The notes under the pieces were generated by a model. That model ran no database searches. It was not told the origin of the DNA and saw only the letters and a list, made by a program, of their open reading frames with translations. From Bacteroidales bacterium (lineage in GTDB: Bacteria > Bacteroidota > Bacteroidia > Bacteroidales > VadinHA17): a stretch of 41,130 bases of DNA. Below are positions 33,892 through 41,130 of the stretch, in pieces. A program made the position numbers and the translations under genes. The stretch is from NCBI GenBank assembly GCA_024763075.1, contig JANTGF010000035.1, positions 1 to 41,130 of the forward strand, read 5' to 3'. Within the stretch, counting starts at the first letter, position 1. Every line of letters starts with the position of its first letter.

Positions 33892-36633
33892 TTATTTCAC
33901 AATAAATTTATTTCTGTAACTCCTTCTTCCTGTCCCAACCTGTATAATATAGGTTCCTGGAGTTATCCCATTCAAATGGATCTGCAAATTCTCTGTACCG
34001 TATTTATCTTTTAAATCTTTCCGAAATACCAATTTACCATCTATTGAATTAATAGATACGTCTTTAGCCTCAATTTGTTTTAAGTCCAGACGAAAATTTC
34101 CATTGTTTGGATTCGGATAAATCATAAAATCCAGGCTCGCATCCTTTTCAGAAGCCTGATTAAAAGTTCCCGTACTACGTGTAACATAGAGCCCACGCCC
34201 GTGTGTGGCTGCAACAAATGTCTGGTCTGATTCCCTGTATTTAAACATATCCACACGTACATTAGCCAGGCCGTTATTTGCCGGTTTCCAGTGTACAGGT
34301 TGAGCATCCAGATCTTCCGTTACCCAAATACCCAGTTCTGTTGCAATTATTGCTTTTCTCGGAAAAGAAGGATGGTACATTACCCATCTGACAGGCATAT
34401 CAGGTAAATCACCTTCCACTGATGACCATGTTTCTCCTCCGTCTTTTGTTTCCCAAACTGATTTCACACCATAATTACTAAAAGAAACTAATATTTCATT
34501 CTCTGAACGTCCCGGATCAACACAGGAGATGTTTGCAGTCGGGAAATCCAATCCTCCTATTTCTTCGGTTGCACCGGAATTTTCAGCATCCATTATCTTA
34601 AAAAGCCTTCCGGCCTGAGTACCCACAAACAATGTTGTGGTTGAGTCCGGTGAAAATTCAGATACCCTGATATGGGAAAAAGGTACGGATGATCCGGATG
34701 ATAATGAAACAAATTCACCATCCGGAGCAGAAGTTGCGTCTTTAATCACCAGCAATTGATCCTGATATTGCAAAGTGAATGTTGTTGCATTTGCATAAAG
34801 AATATTCAAACGGTCATCGAAATCAGCAGGATTAATAAAGATGCCACTGTAATAATCGCTAATACTCCCATACAGATACGACTCATCGTTTATGTCTGTT
34901 TTGTAAACATAATACCTGTTGTAGTAAACAGAGGTAATAAAAGTATTTGGTTCATCCCTGTCGGTAAAGCAATAGGCTCCATCCCCCCCGGACATCATGT
35001 CATTATTTGTTACAGGGTCACTCTTATACCGCATGGTTCCGTTATCCTGTGCTCCAGCAATGTAAAAATTCTTTCCGGCAGCAGGGTGTGCCGCACAGGA
35101 ATAAAACTGTAAAGTATTGTAAGACATGTTTCTTTCAGCAACCGCCGGATATTCTGCACTACCATCAGCGGAATAAAAAACACCACCGTCGGTTGAAAAA
35201 ATCATTTTATCGGAAGAATCGTTCAAAAACACAATCTTATGCTGATCTGCATGAATATAAGAAACATTATCATATCCCTGGTACATCCCCCGCCAGTCTG
35301 AAATCCGGTGCCAGGTATTTCCTCCGTCCAGAGATTTATGCACATCGAGGCCTCCTGCATAAACTACATCCGGATTAAGGGGATCCACCTTTATGATCAG
35401 GGCATGCCATGCCAGATATGCCCAGCTTCCATCAGCTGCCGGCATATTAGTCCTGGCCCATGTTATCCCTCTGTCATCAGATTTTAGAATGGCCCAGGCA
35501 ACATCTTTTATAAACCCTTCTGGTGACAAACCTCCACTGGCTACAACGGCATAAACGATATTACTGTCTGAAGGTGAGGCCGACAGGATAACTCTTCCGG
35601 GAATGTTTCGTTCCGGATCAGAAACAGTGTCAATTTCCATCTGAATATCAGTAAATGTGTCCCATGTCCTTCCATCGTCAGAACTCAGAATTACAGCAGC
35701 CCCCTTGTTCTCAATATTTCGCTGTGTACCTACATAAAGTCTCCCGTCAGCGCCCAGTTCAATATCTGATGGTGCATAGGGATCCTTAGCCCCGGGAATA
35801 TTTGGCAGAACCTGTTCCCAATCGGTTCCTCCGTTGTCCGAACGGTATAAACCATCAGTTGGCCGGGACAAATGAGCTTCTCCCATATAACTTCCTGAAA
35901 CAGCAGCAGCATATATAACACTAACTCCGTTTTCCATCCTGATTATCATATCAGAAATATAGGAAAAACGCCTGGAGGTCCAGTTCCATGTCAGGCCACC
36001 ATCTGTCGATTTCATTATTCCGGATCCCAATCCTGAAGACTCCCGGTACATTTTCGTTGCTGTTTGTGATTCTCCTGTACCCGCATAAATAACATCAGGA
36101 TCTAAAGGATCAAAAACAATACAACTAATAGAAAGATTGTCCATAAAATCGTTTACCGGTTTCCAGGGGCTGAGTACTGAAGTAATATCCTCATTATACC
36201 ACAGTCCACCTGTAACAGAACCTGCCCAAACTTTTTTCCCGTCCGGAGATGTGGGATCCACAGCCAGGGCACGGGTTCGCCCACCCATATCTGAGGGCAG
36301 CTCTTCCCATTCCAGGTATATTCCATCTGCAAATGAGTTTTTCTGCCTTTCCAGTTCTTTCATCCGGATGAAGGCTTTTTTTAATCTATACGAAGGGACT
36401 TCTCCTGTTTTTGGATCAAAAGTCATTATGTAATTTTGGAAAAAAGCCAGATCAGGCCGGTCAGGCTTTAACTCTTCATTTTTTCCTCTATAATCCCGGA
36501 AATTTGCTTTATTGAACTTTTTAATTAGCAAAGTTTCATAATCACATCGCTTATTCAGCTTCTTTTCATGATGAATAAGAAGTGACATAATTACGATAAA
36601 AAGAAAAACCAGGAAATAGAAAATGTATCTCAT
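33892..36633 (-). CDS. T9SS-exported BNR/sortilin-type beta-propeller protein
   Basis: A 913-aa extracellular protein. An N-terminal hydrophobic segment (about 5-22) serves as the Sec signal. Residues about 70-810 are filled with Asp-box (BNR) repeats of the type S-x-D-x-G-x-T-W: STDGGLTWNW, RSDNGGTDWEQ, SSDDGRTWDT, KSDDRGITWAR, KSLDGGNTWHR and ETKDGGETWSS. This implies one or two large propellers like VPS10/sortilin or xyloglucanase-type proteins. The last ~75 residues (IYPNPNNGNFRLDL ... PGTYIIQVGTG ... KFIVK) are a type A T9SS sorting domain. No catalytic residues can be assigned, so it may be structural, adhesive or an unrecognised hydrolase. It lies downstream of uvrA by 24 bp. Confidence 0.88.
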   Translation of the reverse strand: MRYIFYFLVFLFIVIMSLLIHHEKKLNKRCDYETLLIKKFNKANFRDYRGKNEELKPDRPDLAFFQNYIMTFDPKTGEVPSYRLKKAFIRMKELERQKNSFADGIYLEWEELPSDMGGRTRALAVDPTSPDGKKVWAGSVTGGLWYNEDITSVLSPWKPVNDFMDNLSISCIVFDPLDPDVIYAGTGESQTATKMYRESSGLGSGIMKSTDGGLTWNWTSRRFSYISDMIIRMENGVSVIYAAAVSGSYMGEAHLSRPTDGLYRSDNGGTDWEQVLPNIPGAKDPYAPSDIELGADGRLYVGTQRNIENKGAAVILSSDDGRTWDTFTDIQMEIDTVSDPERNIPGRVILSASPSDSNIVYAVVASGGLSPEGFIKDVAWAILKSDDRGITWARTNMPAADGSWAYLAWHALIIKVDPLNPDVVYAGGLDVHKSLDGGNTWHRISDWRGMYQGYDNVSYIHADQHKIVFLNDSSDKMIFSTDGGVFYSADGSAEYPAVAERNMSYNTLQFYSCAAHPAAGKNFYIAGAQDNGTMRYKSDPVTNNDMMSGGDGAYCFTDRDEPNTFITSVYYNRYYVYKTDINDESYLYGSISDYYSGIFINPADFDDRLNILYANATTFTLQYQDQLLVIKDATSAPDGEFVSLSSGSSVPFSHIRVSEFSPDSTTTLFVGTQAGRLFKIMDAENSGATEEIGGLDFPTANISCVDPGRSENEILVSFSNYGVKSVWETKDGGETWSSVEGDLPDMPVRWVMYHPSFPRKAIIATELGIWVTEDLDAQPVHWKPANNGLANVRVDMFKYRESDQTFVAATHGRGLYVTRSTGTFNQASEKDASLDFMIYPNPNNGNFRLDLKQIEAKDVSINSIDGKLVFRKDLKDKYGTENLQIHLNGITPGTYIIQVGTGRRSYRNKFIVK

Positions 36634-36657
36634 AAACCGGATAGTTGCCGTTAAAAA

Positions 36658-39546
36658 CTATGAAGATAACTCTTTTTTCAAAAACTGAGCCGTATAACTC
36701 CTTTTCTCCTTTATGATTTCCTCCGGAGACCCCTCAGCAACAATCTCACCACCCTTACTGCCTCCTTCCGGACCCAGGTCAATTATATAATCCGCCATCT
36801 TAATTACATCCATATTGTGTTCAATGACCATTACGGTATTTCCTTTACCAACTAATCTGTCCAGTACCTGTAACAATACCCTTACATCCTCAAAATGGAG
36901 GCCGGTAGTAGGTTCATCCAGAATGTACAGCGTTTTTCCTGTGTCTTTTTTTGAAAGTTCCGCTGCCAGCTTAACTCTCTGCGATTCTCCACCTGACAAG
37001 GTTGTTGATGGTTGTCCGAGACGGACGTAGCCCAGTCCTACTTCCTGCAGAATTTTTAATTTTTGGTTTACTGAAGGGATGTTTTCAAAAAAGTCAACTC
37101 CCTGGTTGATCGTCATTTCAAGCACATCGCTGATTGACTTTCCTTTGTAAAGAACTTCCAGTGTCTCCCGATTATATCGTTTCCCGTTGCAGTCTTTACA
37201 TAAAACATATACATCCGGCAAAAAATTCATTTCTATGGTCTGTACTCCTGCTCCCTGACAGGTTTCACACCTACCTCCCTTCACATTAAAAGAGAATCTG
37301 CCAGCTTTATAACCTCTGATCTTTGATTCCGGCGTTTGCTCAAATATTTTCCTGATATCCGAAAATATTCCTGTATATGTTGCCGGATTGGATCTTGGCG
37401 TCCGGCCAAGTGGTGCCTGATCCACTTCAATTACTTTATCCAGGTTTTTAATTCCATCAAGAGACTGAAATGGTAAAGGTTCTTTCAGTGAACGGTAAAA
37501 CTCCCTGCTTAAAACCGGCTGCAAAGTCTGATTGATCAATGAAGACTTTCCGCTTCCGGAAACACCTGTCACACATATAAAAAGGCCCAGGGGAATTTTC
37601 ACATCCACTTGTTTCAGGTTATGACCTGAAGCGCCCGTAAGCACCAGATAATTCCCTGTTAAAGATCTCCTTTTTTCAGGCGTGGGTATTTTTTTCCTAC
37701 CTGATAAATATTGAGAGGTTATCGTGTCTTCGGACATAATATCAGGCAAGCTTCCCTGAGCAACCACCTCTCCTCCATGCCTGCCAGCCCCGGGTCCCAT
37801 ATCAATAATATGATCAGCCGAAGAAATCATTTCCCGGTCGTGCTCAACCACAATAACTGAATTTGCCGAATCCCGCAAATCTTTCAGAGAATCAATCAAA
37901 CGGTGATTATCCCGCTGGTGGAGTCCTATGCTTGGTTCATCCAGTATATAAAGGACATTCACCAGTTGAGATCCGATTTGAGTTGCCAGCCGGATCCGTT
38001 GGCTTTCCCCTCCGGATAAGCTGCGTGTAGGACGTGCCAAAGACAAATAATCCAGTCCCACATCCATCAGAAACTTCAACCTGGATCTCAGCTCTTTTAA
38101 AACATCCCTGGCAATAAGATTTTGTTTATCTGAGAGACGTTCTTCCAAACCGGAGAACCATTCAACAAGATCGCCAAAATCCATCTCTGACAACTCGCCA
38201 ATATTTTTACCGTCAATCCTGAAATGCAGGGATTCTTTTTTCAAACGATATCCATGGCAAGCATCACAGGTTTCAAATTTGATAAAAGGATTGGGTTTCT
38301 TTCTCCCTTTTCCATGATTATTCTGATTGTTCTGGTTTGTAACATAATTTACTATTCCGTCAAAACTCAGATAATATCCTGAAGATATGCCGAGAGAAAC
38401 ATTTTTCAGTTTGAAAGATTCCTCCGAACCATTTATAATAATATTCAAGGCATGCTCAGGAATATCTTTTATGGGTGTATCCAGATCGAAGCCATATTTC
38501 TGGCCAATGGCTTCAAGCTGCCAGAATACAAGTCCGCTTTTATAGGGGCCCAATGGTAAAATACCACCTTTCCGGATAGAAAACTCCGGATTGGAAACAA
38601 TTTTTGAGACATCCACAACGGGAACGGTCCCCAGTCCGTTGCATTTTGGACAGGCTCCCTGAGGAGAATTAAAAGAGAAGGTATGGGGGGCCGGTTCATC
38701 ATAAGAAATACCGGAAACGGGGCACATCAGCTGGCGACTGAAATACCGCACTTCGTCGCTGTCTTTTTGAATGATCATAATAATTCCCCCACCATGATTC
38801 ATCGCGAGCTTCAGAGAATCCTTCAGTCGTTTCTGATCTTTTTTTTCAACTTCCAGCTTATCTATTACAATCTCAATAAAATGGGTCTTATACCGGTCCA
38901 GTTTCATGCCATGGGAAATATCCCTGATTTCTCCGTCAACTCTGACATTCAGGAATCCTCTCTTTCTGATTTGCTCAAATAATTCTTTATAATGCCCTTT
39001 TCTGCCTTTTATAACCGGTGCCAGAATATAAATCTTCTGTCCAACATATTCATTCAGGATAAGTTGCAGGATCCGTTCATCCGTATAACGAATCATTGGC
39101 TCACCTGTCACCCATGAATAGGCAATCCCTGCCCGGGCATAAAGGAGGCGAAGGAAATCGTAAATTTCGGTAATCGTTCCTACCGTGGAACGGGGATTTT
39201 TTATGGTTGTTTTTTGTTCAATGGAAATGACCGGGCTCAAACCTGTAATTCTATCCACATCGGGCCTCTCAATTCCTCCCAAAAACTGTCTGGCATAAGC
39301 GGATAATGTCTCCATATAGCGACGCTGACCCTCGGCATAGATGGTGTCGAAAGCCAGGGAAGATTTCCCACTCCCACTCAAACCTGTAATAACCACAAGC
39401 TTATTCCGTGGAATTTTCAGTGAAATGTTCCTCAGATTATGAACTCTTGCGCCATACACACAAATTTTTTCTTCATATTCCTGAAACTGCTCATCCTGAG
39501 CCATTGCATCTACTTCCGATGATATTGTATTCCCGCTATTCCCCAC
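36658..39546 (-). CDS. uvrA: Excinuclease ABC subunit A
   Basis: A 962-aa damage-recognition ATPase of nucleotide excision repair. It has two ABC modules, with Walker A in GLSGSGKSS (about 55-63) and GVSGSGKSS (about 660), and signature motifs [12 protein letters not shown] and [12 protein letters not shown]. The cysteine-rich zinc modules include [24 protein letters not shown] and CKDCNGKR. The first ~20 residues precede the conserved start and contain a second in-frame ATG (residue 15), so the start is slightly uncertain. Length is typical. It begins 12 bp after the lytic transglycosylase gene. Confidence 0.97.
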   Translation of the reverse strand: MGNSGNTISSEVDAMAQDEQFQEYEEKICVYGARVHNLRNISLKIPRNKLVVITGLSGSGKSSLAFDTIYAEGQRRYMETLSAYARQFLGGIERPDVDRITGLSPVISIEQKTTIKNPRSTVGTITEIYDFLRLLYARAGIAYSWVTGEPMIRYTDERILQLILNEYVGQKIYILAPVIKGRKGHYKELFEQIRKRGFLNVRVDGEIRDISHGMKLDRYKTHFIEIVIDKLEVEKKDQKRLKDSLKLAMNHGGGIIMIIQKDSDEVRYFSRQLMCPVSGISYDEPAPHTFSFNSPQGACPKCNGLGTVPVVDVSKIVSNPEFSIRKGGILPLGPYKSGLVFWQLEAIGQKYGFDLDTPIKDIPEHALNIIINGSEESFKLKNVSLGISSGYYLSFDGIVNYVTNQNNQNNHGKGRKKPNPFIKFETCDACHGYRLKKESLHFRIDGKNIGELSEMDFGDLVEWFSGLEERLSDKQNLIARDVLKELRSRLKFLMDVGLDYLSLARPTRSLSGGESQRIRLATQIGSQLVNVLYILDEPSIGLHQRDNHRLIDSLKDLRDSANSVIVVEHDREMISSADHIIDMGPGAGRHGGEVVAQGSLPDIMSEDTITSQYLSGRKKIPTPEKRRSLTGNYLVLTGASGHNLKQVDVKIPLGLFICVTGVSGSGKSSLINQTLQPVLSREFYRSLKEPLPFQSLDGIKNLDKVIEVDQAPLGRTPRSNPATYTGIFSDIRKIFEQTPESKIRGYKAGRFSFNVKGGRCETCQGAGVQTIEMNFLPDVYVLCKDCNGKRYNRETLEVLYKGKSISDVLEMTINQGVDFFENIPSVNQKLKILQEVGLGYVRLGQPSTTLSGGESQRVKLAAELSKKDTGKTLYILDEPTTGLHFEDVRVLLQVLDRLVGKGNTVMVIEHNMDVIKMADYIIDLGPEGGSKGGEIVAEGSPEEIIKEKRSYTAQFLKKELSS

Positions 39547-39558
39547 AACAATAGTCTA

Positions 39559-40545
39559 TCAGTTTTTTGATTCAAATAATTTCGGAGAATAGCTACCTGC
39601 ACGAAAATCCGAATTCACGGGAATTTCAATTGAATAGGTCTTCTTTTTATGATTTGTCAGACGATTGTCCCTTAACCATGGATTAAAATACTTTAAAGTT
39701 TTATAATTCAGGTTAAAATGTCTGGCAAAATCTACCATAGAATGTATAGCTGAGTCCACTTCTATCTTTTTTGTGCGGATGGGTGGGTAAAGGTCCTCAC
39801 TCCTGAAATAGAAACCATACTTCTCCGGATCATTTATTATGGTTTTTAAAGATAAAATCCTGAATAAATACCTGCCGGTTTCTTCATTCAGAAGCAAATC
39901 ATAATAATAATCTTCATCCTGTCTGTTGATTTGCTTAATGAGGCCGGTCCGCCCGTTATTGTAAGAAGCAGCAACCATTGTCCAGCTGTTGAATCTCTCA
40001 TAAGCTTTTTTTAAATATTTACATGCGGCAAGGGTAGATTTTTCAATATTATACCGTTCATCCACCTCTTCCGAAACCTCCAGCCCGTATTCCCTGGCTG
40101 TACTTTTTAGAAATTGCCAGAAACCAACTGCATTTTTTGGTGAAACTGCCTGCATTAAACCACTCTCGGCAAGTGCAAGATATTTGAAATCATCCGGAAC
40201 ACCATTCTCCCTCAGAATCTTTTCTATCATCGGGAAATACCTGTTGGCTCTTTTTATAAACAATAAGGTCTGCGACTGCCAATAGGTATTCACCAAAAGT
40301 TCTCTGTCAAAACTCTCCTTGACATCAAAATATTCCAAAGGAACATTTTCACCCGCAAAATCAAGTTTTTCAGGAATTTCAAGCGCAAATACTGCATAAT
40401 TCCGGTTAAATATTTCCTGAAAGTCATCTTTCGGAATGCTATCCGTTTTAAAAAAAGAATAATTTAAAATTATCAACCCACCGATTACCGGAATAACAAA
40501 AATACGAAAACCCCGGTGTAAAAATATCTTTTTAATTTTTTTCAT
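39559..40545 (-). CDS. Membrane-anchored lytic transglycosylase (SLT/MltD-like)
   Basis: A 328-aa cell-wall enzyme with an N-terminal membrane anchor (about 12-29). The SLT domain (about 115-235) has the catalytic Glu in YLALAESGLM (E127). It is followed by AVGFWQFLKSTAREYGL and VAASYNNGRTGL, the usual GLT and peptidoglycan-contact motifs. The last ~65 residues (SMVDFARHFNLNYKTLKYFNPWLRD) look like a single divergent LysM-type peptidoglycan-binding module. It cleaves the MurNAc-GlcNAc bond with anhydro-MurNAc formation. It is the first gene of the minus-strand run that includes uvrA. Confidence 0.88.
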   Translation of the reverse strand: MKKIKKIFLHRGFRIFVIPVIGGLIILNYSFFKTDSIPKDDFQEIFNRNYAVFALEIPEKLDFAGENVPLEYFDVKESFDRELLVNTYWQSQTLLFIKRANRYFPMIEKILRENGVPDDFKYLALAESGLMQAVSPKNAVGFWQFLKSTAREYGLEVSEEVDERYNIEKSTLAACKYLKKAYERFNSWTMVAASYNNGRTGLIKQINRQDEDYYYDLLLNEETGRYLFRILSLKTIINDPEKYGFYFRSEDLYPPIRTKKIEVDSAIHSMVDFARHFNLNYKTLKYFNPWLRDNRLTNHKKKTYSIEIPVNSDFRAGSYSPKLFESKN

Positions 40546-41130
40546 TTATCATTATATTAATTCAATAAATTATAACGGGAAATTTCAGGTAAAGTTTTTT
40601 CGAAAGACTGATTAAACCTGTTTCTTATCCCGGAATCTGCAAAAATAGCTTTTTTAACTCAAAATAAAGTATACACCTATGACCAAGTTCAGATAAAAGC
40701 TGTTTTAACCAGCCTTTTTCACCGCAATTTTTAAATATAACTGCTAAATTAATGAGATATAATACATTGAACTGTATTTTTCAAAAAACATAATTACTCA
40801 AAACTGGTGTCTGTTTTTAGCTTGCTTTTAATTTCACACATCTACTTCGTTGCGAACCCCTTGAAATATAAGGATATTAATGTTTCCCATGGCTAGTATA
40901 ACACTGATTACCGGAGAAGGTCATTTTTATTTGTGATTATTAAACAGTATTATAAGAAATTAGCAAAATTCCATTAAAAGTTAGAATATTATTTATTGTA
41001 GAAGAATAAATATAAATTCAGGATCATAACACGTTGTTACAATAAGTAAATAAGTTGAATTATTTCCGCCTTGGGAAAAATGCGTTAAAAAAATCAATGA
41101 ATGAAGCGTTAAGAAAGAAAATCTGTTTGA
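40546..41130. other. AT-rich non-coding right edge, no supported gene
   Basis: These 585 bases contain no convincing gene, RNA or repeat. A minus-strand -7-like TATTTTTG (40647-40640) may serve the lytic transglycosylase, but its -33 spacing is poor. On the plus strand an ATG at 41097 opens a frame (MNEALRKKICL) that runs off the window. It could be the start of a gene, but 11 codons are not enough to tell. Confidence 0.5.

Noticed and set aside
38620-38631. GGGAACGGTCCC resembling the 11671 operator
   Set aside because: It lies inside the conserved uvrA coding sequence, is imperfect at the centre, and has no promoter nearby; it is probably chance.

Overview
The window looks like a chromosomal segment of a Bacteroidota bacterium, probably class Bacteroidia (a Marinilabiliales/Prolixibacteraceae-type organism; the family-level guess is weak). 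The evidence is a type IX secretion C-terminal sorting domain on the 33.9-36.6 kb protein, several Bacteroidota-type -7 promoter elements (TAnnTTTG), AT-rich spacers with poor Shine-Dalgarno sequences, and a secreted glycoside hydrolase cassette typical of polysaccharide-eating Bacteroidota. No tRNA, rRNA, CRISPR array, transposase or phage gene was seen.

Region 1 (about 0.08-10.4 kb, minus strand) is a carbohydrate-degradation operon led by a LacI-type regulator. It is followed by five exported enzymes: a GH172 (DUF2961) protein, a GH117/GH43-like beta-propeller, a GH116 (DUF608) protein, and two GH29 alpha-L-fucosidases. The GH116 and the last GH29 carry the same C-terminal pair of accessory domains. 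No SusC/SusD pair lies in the window, so uptake genes may be beyond the left edge.

Region 2 (about 10.7-25.9 kb, plus strand) starts with a small membrane protein gene. Then comes a compact operon behind a perfect 18-bp palindromic operator: LacI-type regulator, SDR oxidoreductase (fructuronate-reductase-like), PPi-type phosphofructokinase homologue, HAD hydrolase, LarA-family nickel-pincer racemase/epimerase, Tat-exported Gfo/Idh/MocA oxidoreductase, cytosolic Gfo/Idh/MocA oxidoreductase, PdxB, 6-phosphogluconate dehydrogenase and uronate isomerase. Transketolase follows from its own likely promoter and ends at a hairpin terminator. My main hypothesis is an unconventional glucuronate route: glucuronate to fructuronate (UxaC) to mannonate (SDR) to gluconate (LarA homologue acting as a 2-epimerase). 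A kinase would then give 6-phosphogluconate, and Gnd and transketolase would carry the carbon into the pentose-phosphate pathway, bypassing mannonate dehydratase and KDG. The kinase is not identified with confidence.

Region 3 (25.9-28.1 kb, minus strand) pairs a third Gfo/Idh/MocA protein, related to the Tat-exported one through a shared cysteine insert, with a stand-alone homocysteine S-methyltransferase-domain protein. Their leader holds inverted repeats and an 8-codon ORF.

Region 4 (28.3-40.5 kb) is mostly housekeeping and cell-envelope genes: a beta-phosphoglucomutase-like HAD, miaA, smpB, an outer-membrane barrel protein with calcium-binding repeats, a SPOR-like secreted protein with an internal duplication, a LOG-family protein, a large T9SS-exported BNR-repeat protein, uvrA and a lytic transglycosylase. 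The last 585 bases are AT-rich and hold no gene I can support.
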